DNA of 64,000 bases from Eubacteriaceae bacterium Marseille-Q4139 (GCA_018223415.1 JAGTTQ010000001.1:3707365-3771364), one strand, 5' to 3'; positions 50,652 through 59,414 are shown, numbered from the stretch's first letter. Numbers and translations are program-made. The notes: generated by a model not told the origin, from the sequence alone.

Positions 50652-52383
50652 TGGAATTGTTATTGCAAATCTTGTACACGAATTAAAGGGCGCCGTCCTC
50701 TCCGGCCGGATTTCCAAAATCGCACAGCCGGAACGAGACGAGCTCCTTCTTACCATAAAAGGGAACTCCGGCAATGTGCGGCTTTTGATTTCCGCCAACG
50801 CGAGCCTGCCGCTCCTTTATTTTACGGAAAACAACAAGCCGAGCCCCATGACGGCGCCGAATTTCTGCATGCTGCTGAGAAAGCACATCGCCAACGGGCG
50901 CATCGTCTCGGTTTCGCAGCCGGGACTTGAGCGGATCATCCGCATCGAGGTGGAACATCTCGACGAGCTCGGGGATCTCAGACGGAAATCCCTGATCGTG
51001 GAGCTGATGGGAAAACACAGCAACATCATCTTCTGCGACGAAAACGACATGATCCTAGACAGCATCAAGCATATTTCCGCCCAGGTCAGCTCCGTCCGCG
51101 AGGTTCTTCCCGGCCGGACTTACTTCATCCCCCACACCCAGGAGAAGAAAAATCCCCTGGAAATCTCCGAGGAAGAATTTAAGGCCGTCATCGGTGCAGC
51201 GCCCCAGCCGCTTTCCAAGGCTATTTATATGAACTTAACCGGCATAAGCCCTGTCGTTTCTGCGGAAATCTGCCATCTGGCCTCCTTAGACGGCGACATC
51301 TCCGCAAGGGAGTTTTCCGATGCGGCGCTCACCCATCTCTTCCATGCCTTCGGCTGGATCATGGACGATGTGAAAAGCGGGAATTTCCGGCCGTCCATCA
51401 TCTACCGCGGAGATGTGCCCGTGGAGTTTTCTTCGGTGCCTTTAACGATGATGGAGGGCGGCGATTATCGCGCTGAGGAATTTTCATCCATCAGCCGCCT
51501 TTTGGAGACCTATTACGCGGAAAAGAATGCCGTTTCCAGAATCCATCAGAAATCCACGGATCTCCGCCGGATCGTCTCCACGGCCCTGGAGCGGAATTAC
51601 AAGAAGCTGGATCTCCAGAGAAAGCAGTTAAAGGATACGGAAAAGCGGGAAAAATACAGGATTTACGGCGAGCTTTTAAACACGTATGGCTACGGCCTTT
51701 CCGGAGGGGAAAAAACGCTTGCCTGCCTCAATTATTACGACAATACCGAGGTCAAAATCCCCCTCGATGAGACGCTTTCAGCCCAGGAGAATGCAAAGAA
51801 ATATTTTGACCGTTATAACAAACAGAAGCGCACCTTCGAGGCCGTCTCCGAACAGCTTACGCAGACGGAAGCGGAAATCGCCCACTTAGAGTCCATCAGC
51901 TCTGCCCTCGACATTGCCCTCGCCGAGGACGACCTGGTGGAAATCCGCGAGGAACTCATGGAGTACGGCTATATCAAGAAGCGCCATGCCGGCGGCAAAA
52001 AGCCGAAAATCACCAGCCGTCCCTTCCATTATCTCTCTTCGGACGGCTTCCACATCTATGTGGGAAAGAACAATTACCAGAACGAGGAACTGACCTTCAA
52101 GACGGCAAACGGCGGCGACTGGTGGTTCCATGCAAAGGGCATGCCCGGCTCCCATGTGATCGTGAAAACCGAGGGAAAGGAGCTTCCTGACCGCACCTTT
52201 GAGGAGGCCGGCGAGTTGGCGGCCTACTATTCCAAAGGCCGTGAGAATGATAAGGTGGAGATCGACTATATCCAGCGGAAATTCTTAAAAAAAGTGCCGG
52301 GAGCGGCTCCCGGCTTTGTGATCTATCATTCCAACTATTCACTTGTCGCGTCGCCGCGGCTTGCGCTGAAAGAGGTGAAATAG
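50641..52383 (+). CDS. rqcH: Rqc2 homologue RqcH (fibronectin-binding/NFACT family)
   Basis: A 580-residue NFACT protein, which in bacteria binds obstructed 50S subunits and directs C-terminal alanine tailing of stalled peptides. The N-terminal NFACT-N domain (GIVIANLVHELKGAVLSGRI), a central coiled coil (about residues 280-440) and the C-terminal NFACT-R domain (FHIYVGKNNYQNEELTFKTA) are visible. The ATG at 50641 has AAAGGA ten bases upstream; an upstream in-frame start inside the LysR gene is rejected. It ends in two hairpins at 52392-52456. Confidence 0.93.
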   Translation: MAFDGIVIANLVHELKGAVLSGRISKIAQPERDELLLTIKGNSGNVRLLISANASLPLLYFTENNKPSPMTAPNFCMLLRKHIANGRIVSVSQPGLERIIRIEVEHLDELGDLRRKSLIVELMGKHSNIIFCDENDMILDSIKHISAQVSSVREVLPGRTYFIPHTQEKKNPLEISEEEFKAVIGAAPQPLSKAIYMNLTGISPVVSAEICHLASLDGDISAREFSDAALTHLFHAFGWIMDDVKSGNFRPSIIYRGDVPVEFSSVPLTMMEGGDYRAEEFSSISRLLETYYAEKNAVSRIHQKSTDLRRIVSTALERNYKKLDLQRKQLKDTEKREKYRIYGELLNTYGYGLSGGEKTLACLNYYDNTEVKIPLDETLSAQENAKKYFDRYNKQKRTFEAVSEQLTQTEAEIAHLESISSALDIALAEDDLVEIREELMEYGYIKKRHAGGKKPKITSRPFHYLSSDGFHIYVGKNNYQNEELTFKTANGGDWWFHAKGMPGSHVIVKTEGKELPDRTFEEAGELAAYYSKGRENDKVEIDYIQRKFLKKVPGAAPGFVIYHSNYSLVASPRLALKEVK

Positions 52384-52391
52384 GGGGGCGG

Positions 52392-52456
52392 ACGGCGGGA
52401 TTTTTTCCCGCCGTTTGAACCGCACTGCGGCGGAGAATCCCGCCTGAGGGATTCTC
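52392..52456. terminator. Two hairpins between convergent rqcH and DUF6179 genes
   Basis: ACGGCGGGA/TCCCGCCGT (52392-52414) then GAGAATCC/GGATTCTC (52433-52456), both perfect stems, the first with a T-loop and short TTTG tail. They are suited to end transcripts from both sides. Confidence 0.65.
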
Positions 52457-52458
52457 TC

Positions 52459-53286
52459 TTAAAACAGATTGTTTAGTGAGCCGCAGGCGGCCGCGTTTTC
52501 CATCCGGCTTAAAATGTCTTCGGCTGCCCCGCAGAGATACGATAAAACACTGCTCTCTGCTCTGCACCTGAAAACCATGCCGCCCACCGCCTCTGTCACC
52601 TGCCTTTTTATCTCCTGCCTGCCCTGTTTTCCAAATTTCTTTTGAATCCTGTCATAATCTGTCTCGCAAAACTTCTGTTCGGAGAACGGTTTTCCTGCGA
52701 GAACATGTCCGAAAAAAGCCGTCAGGACAATTTCGCAGAGATTGTCTGCCGATTCCCGGAAACCGGCATCATAGTGTTCCAGCATTTCGATGACGGCCGG
52801 CCGCGGGAATGCTTTTAAAAAGGCTTGTTCTGCCTCCATGCACTCTAAAAAAACGGAAATTCTCACAATTCCGGAATACTGCGTCAGATCCTGAAGCACC
52901 GGGTAATCCAGGGTGATGATGTCCGCCTGCGGGTAAAAACGCGCATCGTAGCGGGAGAAAAACGCAGGCAGCCCTTTTAAAAACGTATCCTCCAGGCACC
53001 GGCTCCCATAGGCGTCAAACTCCGGCAAAAGCGCATGGTATGCTGCAAGGGCTTCTTTCGCTTTTTCAAAGACCGCCTGTCTTCCGGCTTCGTAAAGCTC
53101 CTTTTCTGCGCCGATTCCTGATGCAGGCATGTCCGGCCGCAATTTCTCGGCCTCGCGGATGCAGTAAAGCACGGCTCCCATGAGCTGCTCTGCCTTTTCA
53201 TACGTCAGGGAACTGGTTTCCCTTAGAGAATAGGCGTCTGCCAGCCTGTAAAAAATCTCCATCCATGCGTCCATTTTCCCTTCCAT
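52459..53286 (-). CDS. DUF6179-like protein of unknown function
   Basis: A 275-residue helical protein that I tentatively place with DUF6179, from the pattern LPAFFSRYDARFYPQADIIT with LDYPVL, and the FGHVLAGKPF-type helix. No catalytic motif is seen. The ATG at 53284-53286 is set by GGAGGTGAT, which lies across the stop codon of the upstream gene, so translation is coupled. It forms a two-gene unit with the DUF6323-like gene. The role is unknown. Confidence 0.55.
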   Translation of the reverse strand: MEGKMDAWMEIFYRLADAYSLRETSSLTYEKAEQLMGAVLYCIREAEKLRPDMPASGIGAEKELYEAGRQAVFEKAKEALAAYHALLPEFDAYGSRCLEDTFLKGLPAFFSRYDARFYPQADIITLDYPVLQDLTQYSGIVRISVFLECMEAEQAFLKAFPRPAVIEMLEHYDAGFRESADNLCEIVLTAFFGHVLAGKPFSEQKFCETDYDRIQKKFGKQGRQEIKRQVTEAVGGMVFRCRAESSVLSYLCGAAEDILSRMENAAACGSLNNLF

Positions 53287-53290
53287 CTCA

Positions 53291-53821
53291 TCACCTCCAC
53301 AAAAGTTCCCGCAGCGTTTCCAGATAGAGCTCATAATCCCATCTGGCCGTATCGTCGAACCTGCCGGCCTCCCGGCGCCCGTCTGTCCCGCGGAACCCAC
53401 GGTATCCGGCCCGGACTGCCTCTGCGAATTTTTCCAGGCATGTCCCCTCCAGATAATCCAGATCCCCGAAGCAGAGTTCATCAAACTGTTCCCGCATCAG
53501 GTGCAGAAGTTCGTCGTCTGTCAGTTCGTCCTGCATCTCGTTTTTGTACAGGTAAAAGATTTCTTCCAGACGGATCACGGTTTCCGCATAATTTTCCTGG
53601 TTGATGAAATCAGAATCGCAGAATTCCAGGATGATTTTTTCAGCGGCGCCGCCATTAAGGTCAATCCGTCTCTGTTCCTTTAGAATGCGCTCCTGCTCCT
53701 TTAGAATGATTCCGGCCTCCTCTCTGGTGAGCGAAAGGCCGTATTTTTCTGTCGTTTTGTTTGTTTCCAGGACGCGATCCGGCATGGCATTTTGTATCCA
53801 TAAAAGCCAGTCCTTTTCCAT
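53291..53821 (-). CDS. DUF6323-like protein of unknown function
   Basis: A 176-residue acidic protein resembling DUF6323, with YGLSLTREEAGIILKEQERI near residue 27, IILEFCDSDFINQENYAET near 62, and FYLYKNEMQDELTDDELLHL near 88. It lies upstream of and translationally coupled to the DUF6179-like gene; such pairs recur in Clostridia. A TATAAT at 53911-53916 on the minus strand could be its -10. No signal peptide or membrane segment. Confidence 0.6.
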   Translation of the reverse strand: MEKDWLLWIQNAMPDRVLETNKTTEKYGLSLTREEAGIILKEQERILKEQRRIDLNGGAAEKIILEFCDSDFINQENYAETVIRLEEIFYLYKNEMQDELTDDELLHLMREQFDELCFGDLDYLEGTCLEKFAEAVRAGYRGFRGTDGRREAGRFDDTARWDYELYLETLRELLWR

Positions 53822-53923
53822 GGCATATCCCCCTCTCCGTTTTTGTGGAAGAATAGGATAACACCATAGGCGGCCGGATACCAGTCTTGTTTTTTGGTTG
53901 ATTTTGTGGTATTATAAAGACAG

Positions 53924-53952
53924 AAAGAGAGGGAAAATCCTCTCTTTTTTTC
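53924..53952 (-). terminator. Terminator after ogt
   Basis: AAAGAGAGG (53924-53932) pairs with CCTCTCTTT (53939-53947), flanked by A- and T-runs. It lies 20 bases beyond the ogt stop and can act in both directions; it also separates ogt from the DUF6323 unit. Confidence 0.65.
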
Positions 53953-53973
53953 GTAATCAAAGAACTGTTTCCT

Positions 53974-54495
53974 TTACAGGCCTGCCGTTTTTCCTCTCCC
54001 CCATCCCCCTTCAAGCTCCAAAAGCCACCTCTTCCTCTCCACCCCGCCGGCATACCCGGTCAGGCTTCCGCCGGCTCCCACGACGCGGTGGCAGGGGATT
54101 ATAATGGAAATCGGGTTATGCCCCACCGCGCCGCCGACGGCCTGCGCCGACATGGACGGGCGGTTTCTCTTTTCTGCAATTTTTCCTGCAATAGCTCCGT
54201 AGGTCGTCACGGTTCCATACGGGATCTCCAAAAGAATTTTCCAAACCTCCTGATAAAACGGACTCCCGGAAGGCGCAAGGGGAAGCTCTGATGCCGCAGG
54301 TCGCTTTCCGGCAAAATACCGATCCAGCCAGTCTTTGGCCGCGTCAAACACTGGCAGAGAGTCCTGCTTTTCCATCAGCTCCTTTCCCGTCCCGCCAAAA
54401 TACTTCTGGCCTTCCATCCAAAGTCCCGTAAGCGCCGTTCCGTCTGAACCCAGCAGAAGCCGTCCCACCGGCGAATCATATTCTGTCACATACAT
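53974..54495 (-). CDS. ogt: Methylated-DNA-protein-cysteine methyltransferase
   Basis: Suicide enzyme that removes O6-methyl groups from guanine. The 173-residue product has the active-site motif IIPCHRVVGAGGSLTGYAGG near residue 130 and the DNA-binding helix region. The ATG at 54493-54495 follows GAGGAG; the longer frame is rejected. It overlaps the Ada-AlkA fusion gene by ten bases, so repair genes are co-expressed. Confidence 0.93.
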   Translation of the reverse strand: MYVTEYDSPVGRLLLGSDGTALTGLWMEGQKYFGGTGKELMEKQDSLPVFDAAKDWLDRYFAGKRPAASELPLAPSGSPFYQEVWKILLEIPYGTVTTYGAIAGKIAEKRNRPSMSAQAVGGAVGHNPISIIIPCHRVVGAGGSLTGYAGGVERKRWLLELEGGWGRGKTAGL

Positions 54496-55982
54496 TCTGT
54501 TTTCTCCTCTCCGTAAAGGGAATTCCAAAGGCACATGTTGGCGTAGCTCCGCCACGGCCGCCACGGCTCCGCCAGTTTAAGAAGCTCTTTGGGACTAAGT
54601 CCCGGAAGCGCCTTTTTGATTCCGGCATCTGTTTCCAGGAATGCGTCTGTCCAGGCCATCGTACGCATGGCAATGTACTGGGCCGTCCAGTTCCCGATTC
54701 CTCGAATTTTTAACAGCTTCTTCATTTCCGCCTCCGGGTCGGCGCAGAACCCAAAGCGGATACTCCCGTCTGTGAACACCTCCGCCAGGCTTTTGATGGC
54801 GGCTGACCGCGAAGAAAGGATTCCAAGAGGGCCAAGGCGGCTCTCAAGAGGCTCCCCGGAAGAAAGAAACTCCTCCGGCTCCGGGAACAGGAGCGAAAGT
54901 CCCTCGATTCCCGTAAAAACAGGCGTTCCCAAGGCCTCTGCCAGCCGCCCTGCCAACGTACAGGCCGCCCGCACTGTGATCTGCTGGCCTAAAACGGCCC
55001 GCACGGAAAGCTCAAAGGCATCAAAGCTTCCCGGAACGCGCGTCCCCGGCTTAAAAAGCCCCGGCCGTACCGCCTCCATGCCGGAAAGGGCGCAGGCGAC
55101 CGTCTCGGGATCACAAGATAAATCAAACATCCTCCGCACCCTTCCAAGGATCTGGGATAAAACCGGAAGCAGCGTCTCTCCGACCGTCACCGAAAGGGCG
55201 TTCTTTTCCGGCTCATGGCCAACGGAAAACCAGCCGTTATGGCGCCTGCCTTCCGCATCCTTCACCCGCGCCGTCCTGTAATAGCGCCCGTCTTTTACTA
55301 TCTCCACACCGGGGATGGCCCTCTCTGCGAAAAACCGCAGCAGCTCTTCATAGCGGTACGGCGGCCGGTAGGAAAGGCAGACCGTGATGCTTCCGTCTTT
55401 CTTCTCCTTTTTCTTTTCCGACACCTGCTTTCTGAGGTCTGTCGGCGTCATACGATACTGCTCTTTGAATGCATCCTGGAAGCGGCGCAGGCTTTGGAAC
55501 CCCGATGCCATGGCCGTATTCAGCACCGAAAGCTCCGTATCCGTCAGAAGGCTTTTCGCCAGAAGAAGACGGCATGTTTTTAAATACTGAACCGGTGTCA
55601 CATGGAACTCTTCCGCAAAAACGCGCCGCAGATGGCGGCTTGTGCACCACAGCTCTGCGGCCAGTTCCTCCAAATTCCGTCCGGCTCCGCAGCCCGCCTC
55701 CATGAGCCTGGCGGCCCTGTCTGCAAGTGCTCTGGAGGAAGGCTCTCCCGCCGGCCTTCCCGGCGACTGCTCCGGACGGCAGAGAAGGCAGGGACGGTAG
55801 CCCGCCAGCTCCGCTTCAGCTGCCGTCGCAAAAAAGGTGCAGTTTTCAGGCTTCGCCAGCCTGGCTCGGCAGATGGGACGGCAGTAGATTCCCGTCGACG
55901 AAATGCCGACGAAAAAGCGGCCATCAAACCTTGCATCCTTTGCTTTGTATGCAGCATACATTTTTTCTCGCTCCATCTCCAT
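54486..55982 (-). CDS. Ada metal-sensor / AraC / AlkA glycosylase fusion
   Basis: A 498-residue fusion. Residues 1-90 are the Ada-type Zn domain with the cysteine pairs YCRPICRAR and PCLLCRP that accept methyl phosphotriesters. Then come an AraC-type HTH (about 95-195) and AlkA N-terminal and HhH-GPD domains (from about 210) with the glycosylase part RGIGNWTAQYIAMRTMAWTD. It repairs N3-methyladenine and probably activates its own operon when methylated. The methyltransferase part is a separate gene, ogt. AAGGAG lies seven bases before the ATG at 55980-55982. Confidence 0.9.
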   Translation of the reverse strand: MEMEREKMYAAYKAKDARFDGRFFVGISSTGIYCRPICRARLAKPENCTFFATAAEAELAGYRPCLLCRPEQSPGRPAGEPSSRALADRAARLMEAGCGAGRNLEELAAELWCTSRHLRRVFAEEFHVTPVQYLKTCRLLLAKSLLTDTELSVLNTAMASGFQSLRRFQDAFKEQYRMTPTDLRKQVSEKKKEKKDGSITVCLSYRPPYRYEELLRFFAERAIPGVEIVKDGRYYRTARVKDAEGRRHNGWFSVGHEPEKNALSVTVGETLLPVLSQILGRVRRMFDLSCDPETVACALSGMEAVRPGLFKPGTRVPGSFDAFELSVRAVLGQQITVRAACTLAGRLAEALGTPVFTGIEGLSLLFPEPEEFLSSGEPLESRLGPLGILSSRSAAIKSLAEVFTDGSIRFGFCADPEAEMKKLLKIRGIGNWTAQYIAMRTMAWTDAFLETDAGIKKALPGLSPKELLKLAEPWRPWRSYANMCLWNSLYGEEKTECM

Positions 55983-56124
55983 TTTGCTTCTCCTTTTTCA
56001 TGGTCTGAAGGAATCTTACCACGTCTTCACGGGAAAATCCGGCTGTTTTCGGACATGGATATGAAAAAGTGTGCCTCCCTGCGGAGCGCTTTTGTTTCAT
56101 AGGGAGCACCGTTTCCCATGAAAT

Positions 56125-56150
56125 GAAAAAAGCCGCATAAAACGGCCTTT
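56125..56150 (-). terminator. Terminator after thiM
   Basis: Minus strand AGGCCG TTTTATG CGGCTTTTTT. It lies four bases beyond the thiM stop. Confidence 0.7.
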
Positions 56151-56153
56151 TCC

Positions 56154-56951
56154 CTACTCATCATACTTGATTTTCCCCCGCAGCCGCACAGTCTCATCGT
56201 CCATCCGGCCAAGGGCATCCAAAATCCCCACATGGAGACTTCCTACACCATTTTTTCCAATGCCCTCCAGGGAAGACTCCCCGGCGATTCCCATGGCGGC
56301 TGCGGCTGTGACGGCCGCCTGGAACGTGTCCGGCTCTGCCGCGGCGCATGCGCCGAGAATCCCGGAAAGCATGCAGCCCATTCCCGTAATCTGCCGCATT
56401 TCGGGGACGCCGTTTGCAATTTTTGCCGTGCGGGTTCCGTCGGAAACGATGTCCTCGGCGCCCGTCACGACGACGGTCGTTCTGTAATCCTTTGCCGCTT
56501 TCCTGGCTGCAAAAATAGCGGCGCCCTCTCCTGTTCCCGCGCCGCTGTCGACGCCTTTTTCTGCCGCCGGCAGGCCGCAGAGATAGGATATCTCCGACAG
56601 GTTCCCGCGGATGGCCGCGAACGGAAACGCTTTTAAAAGCTCTGCGGCCGTCTCTCTCCGGAACGCAGAAATGCCCACGCCGACCGGGTCTAAGACAATC
56701 GGAAGCCCCAGCTCTCCTGCTTTTTTGCAGGAACGGAACATGGCCTCCCGCTTCCCGCTGTTTAACATGCCGAGATTGATGACGAGGGCATCGGCCATTC
56801 CCGTCACTTCTGAGGACTCTTCCGGCGCATCGGCCATGATCGGCGAGCCGCCCACGGCCAGAACGGCGTTTGCCACGTCGCAGGCCGTCACGTAATTGGT
56901 GATGCAGTGGATGAGCGGGTTCTTTTTCCTGAGATGTTCCATGACATTCAT
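56154..56951 (-). CDS. thiM: Hydroxyethylthiazole kinase
   Basis: Phosphorylates hydroxyethylthiazole for salvage into thiamine phosphate. The 265-residue product starts MNVMEHLRKKNPLIHCITNY and contains the family core IVLDPVGVGISAFR near 115 and GMGCMLSGILGACAA near 190. The ATG at 56949-56951 follows a GGGGGG ribosome site; the longer frame is rejected. It is 13 bases after thiD. Adjacent thiE or tenA are not in the window, so this is a salvage module. Confidence 0.92.
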   Translation of the reverse strand: MNVMEHLRKKNPLIHCITNYVTACDVANAVLAVGGSPIMADAPEESSEVTGMADALVINLGMLNSGKREAMFRSCKKAGELGLPIVLDPVGVGISAFRRETAAELLKAFPFAAIRGNLSEISYLCGLPAAEKGVDSGAGTGEGAAIFAARKAAKDYRTTVVVTGAEDIVSDGTRTAKIANGVPEMRQITGMGCMLSGILGACAAAEPDTFQAAVTAAAAMGIAGESSLEGIGKNGVGSLHVGILDALGRMDDETVRLRGKIKYDE

Positions 56952-56964
56952 GAAAAAATCCCCC

Positions 56965-57753
56965 CTAATCTTTATAGAACCGGAAGAAATGGTTCGTCGG
57001 GCCGCAGCCCTTTCCAATCTCCAGGGAGTGCTCGATGGCGCCCGTCACATACTCCTTAGCCTTCTTCACGGCGTCCGGGAGGCTCTCCCCCAGGGCCAGG
57101 TACGAGGCGATGGCGCTGGAGAGCGTACAGCCGGTGCCATGGGTGTTTTTCGTGTGGATCCGTTTTTCCACAAAGGTGTGGTACCTGCTCCCGTCGTATA
57201 AAATGTCCTGGGCATCCCCCATGTAATGACCGCCCTTTACGAGAACGGCCTTTGCCCCCATGTCAGCAATCTTCTTTGCCGCCGTCTTCATATCCTCCGC
57301 CGTCTTAATCTCCATGCCGGCGATTTTCTCCGCCTCCGGGATGTTGGGCGTAAGAAGCGTCGCTAACGGGATCACAGTCTCAATGAGCGTGCCGATGGAC
57401 GTCTCCTGCATCAGGGGACAGCCGTTTTTCGCATACATGACCGGGTCGATCACCACATGCTCCGGCTGATACTGGCGAAGCTTTTCCGCCACGGTTTTCA
57501 TGCATTCCGGCGTCGAAAGCATGCCCACCTTCACCGCATTTACCTCAATATCTTCAAAAACCGCGTCGATCTGGTCGGCGATGACCTTCGGGGACACGTC
57601 CTCAATGGAAATCACCCGGCTGGTATTTTCCGCCACCACCGATACGATGACGCTCATGCCGAACACGCCGAGGGACGACATGGTTTTGATATCTGCCTGG
57701 ATTCCGGCTCCGCCGCTGCAGTCGGAGCCTGCAATGCTGAGTGCTGTTTTCAT
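56965..57753 (-). CDS. thiD: Hydroxymethylpyrimidine (phospho)kinase
   Basis: Phosphorylates HMP and HMP-P for thiamine synthesis. The 262-residue product has the N-terminal MKTALSIAGSDCSGGAGIQA, the VIDPVMYAKNGCPLM core and the GTGCTLSSAIASYLA anion hole. It precedes thiM by 13 bases. Its leader holds a promoter at 57816-57844 and a terminator at 57766-57799, directly before the ribosome site. Confidence 0.95.
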   Translation of the reverse strand: MKTALSIAGSDCSGGAGIQADIKTMSSLGVFGMSVIVSVVAENTSRVISIEDVSPKVIADQIDAVFEDIEVNAVKVGMLSTPECMKTVAEKLRQYQPEHVVIDPVMYAKNGCPLMQETSIGTLIETVIPLATLLTPNIPEAEKIAGMEIKTAEDMKTAAKKIADMGAKAVLVKGGHYMGDAQDILYDGSRYHTFVEKRIHTKNTHGTGCTLSSAIASYLALGESLPDAVKKAKEYVTGAIEHSLEIGKGCGPTNHFFRFYKD

Positions 57754-57765
57754 ATGTACCTCCTG

Positions 57766-57799
57766 AAAAAATATGCCTGCCGCAGAACACGGCAGGCAT
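57766..57799 (-). terminator. Intrinsic terminator just before the thiD start
   Basis: Minus strand ATGCCTGCCG (790-799) and CGGCAGGCAT (773-782) in the 57.7 kb block form a perfect ten-base stem, then ATTTTTT and the AGGAGG ribosome site of thiD. Confidence 0.65.
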
Positions 57800-57815
57800 C
57801 TGTAAGCCTTTTTTT

Positions 57816-57844
57816 ACAATAGCATGTTTGAGACCGAAAGTCAA
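57816..57844 (-). promoter_or_regulatory. Promoter upstream of thiD
   Basis: Minus strand TTGACT (57839-57844), 17-base spacer, TATTGT (57816-57821), with a predicted start near 57809. The leader is only about 55 bases and includes the terminator. Confidence 0.55.
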
Positions 57845-57857
57845 TTCGCGGAAGGCA

Positions 57858-58592
57858 TCAGTCATCCCACCCCAAAAGCTTCAGTCTGTACTCGATCATG
57901 TCTTCTTTCGCCTCTAAAAGATCGCTTGCTCTCTCAAGCTCCGCCTGAGCCGTGAGGAAAGCCTCTCTCGTAATCTCCCCGTTTAAATACTGCATTTTCA
58001 GGCGGTCTTCCTCCAGCTCGTTTTTATCCTCTTCCAGCTCATTTTCCCTTAACAGGTTCAAAAGCTCTTCTAACTCCATGGATTCCAGCGAAGCGGCAAA
58101 GTCCTCGGGGAGAAGGCTCCCGCTGGTCCAGAACTGTTTCTTTAAGGCCAGCTCGATTTCATCCTCGGAAAGATCCAGGGCGTCCTCTTTTTGTTCCAGC
58201 TCCATTTCTTTCTGGAGAAATTCCTCTCTCGTAAGCTTACCTGTCCGCACGTCGGCCTCCAGAAGATCCTCTTCCACATCTAACGCTTCCTCTTCCGCTT
58301 TCACAAGGTACAGCCTGCCCAAAAGCTCTTCCGGTGTTTCTTCCGCCGAAGAAGCCGACGTCCCGGAGACTGCGGGAGCGGCCGCCTCTGTGCCGGCCGA
58401 TGCGGAAACGGCTGCTTCTGTCACGGCTTCAGTCATGGCCTCGGTTTCCGTCTCTGCTGCCGTCTGGGCCGCCGTAATGTCCGAGGGGACGTTCTGGGGC
58501 ATGACCTCCTGGGTCGGCTGCGCCGTTTGTCCTGAGCACCCGGTTAAAGTTATCGCCAAAAGGATTGCTGCAAAATAACTCTTCTTTCTCAT
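57858..58592 (-). CDS. Acidic coiled-coil lipoprotein with internal duplication
   Basis: A 244-residue lipoprotein: basic MRKKSYFAA, a short hydrophobic core, lipobox LTGC at about residue 19, then an alanine/glutamate/threonine-rich stretch of about 60 residues. After that comes a strongly acidic helical region. Two related segments about 90 residues apart contain G-K/E-L/I-T-R-E-x-F-L followed by ELE: GKLTREEFLQKEMELE and GEITREAFLTAQAELE. Each is preceded by an acidic ELEED- or VEED-type helix. I do not know the function. The ATG at 58590-58592 follows AAAGGAG. It diverges from the two-component genes. Confidence 0.8.
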   Translation of the reverse strand: MRKKSYFAAILLAITLTGCSGQTAQPTQEVMPQNVPSDITAAQTAAETETEAMTEAVTEAAVSASAGTEAAAPAVSGTSASSAEETPEELLGRLYLVKAEEEALDVEEDLLEADVRTGKLTREEFLQKEMELEQKEDALDLSEDEIELALKKQFWTSGSLLPEDFAASLESMELEELLNLLRENELEEDKNELEEDRLKMQYLNGEITREAFLTAQAELERASDLLEAKEDMIEYRLKLLGWDD

Positions 58593-58738
58593 ATGGTTCT
58601 CCTTTCCCATGCCTTTTTCTTATCTTTGACCTCAGTATAACCGCGAAACATGAAAATAACATTAAAAACCCTTCACCTGAAAAAGAAAAAATGGTAAACT
58701 GTCTCCATAGGAACATGCAGATAAAGGAGGCAGACCAT

Positions 58739-59413
58739 ATGCGGATTTTAGTTGTGGAAGACGAGCCGGATCTTAAGGAAATCACGGCCAAGCGCCTGAA
58801 GGCGGAGGGCTACGGCGTCGATACCTGTGATAACGGGAAGGATGCCCAGTATTATATCGAACATACTCCCTACGATCTGATTCTTCTCGATGTGATGCTC
58901 CCCGGCGCCGACGGGATCACGGTCTTAAAAAATATACGGAAAAAAGGGATGAAAACGCCGGTTCTTCTCCTGACTGCCAGAGACAGCATCGAAGACCGGG
59001 TCACGGGGCTCGACAACGGGGCCGACGACTATCTGACAAAGCCCTTTGCTTTTGACGAGCTTCTGGCGAGGATCCGCGTCATCTTAAGGCGCCGCTCCAA
59101 TGAGGCCTCCAACAGGCTTGTGCTCGGGGATCTTATCATGGATCTCGCCACCCACCAGGTCACGCGGGCCGGGACGGAAATCTCCCTTTCCGCCAAGGAA
59201 TACGCCATCCTGGAATACATGATGCACAACAAAGGCATGGTGCTTTCCAGAAGCCGCATCGAGGAACACGTCTGGAATTACGATTTTGAAGGCGGCTCCA
59301 ACGTAGTGGACGTGTACATGCGGTATCTCCGAAAGAAAATCGACGCTCCCTTTGAGAAAAAATTGATCCACACCGTCCGCGGCAGCGGCTATGTGATTAA
59401 GGAGGGAAGCTGA
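58739..59413 (+). CDS. OmpR-family response regulator
   Basis: A 224-residue response regulator: receiver domain with acidic pocket VVEDEPD, phosphoacceptor aspartate in LILLDVMLPGAD near residue 51 and lysine in DYLTKPF near 100, then an OmpR/PhoB winged helix (SRIEEHVWNYDFEGGSNVVD). The ATG at 58739 follows AAAGGAGG by eight bases; the longer frame is rejected. It is two bases upstream of the kinase gene. The signal is unknown. Confidence 0.92.
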   Translation: MRILVVEDEPDLKEITAKRLKAEGYGVDTCDNGKDAQYYIEHTPYDLILLDVMLPGADGITVLKNIRKKGMKTPVLLLTARDSIEDRVTGLDNGADDYLTKPFAFDELLARIRVILRRRSNEASNRLVLGDLIMDLATHQVTRAGTEISLSAKEYAILEYMMHNKGMVLSRSRIEEHVWNYDFEGGSNVVDVYMRYLRKKIDAPFEKKLIHTVRGSGYVIKEGS

Positions 59414-59414
59414 G

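Noticed and set aside
57754..57857. TPP riboswitch in front of thiDM
   Set aside because: No THI box (CTGAGA...) is present and the leader is too short for the fold.
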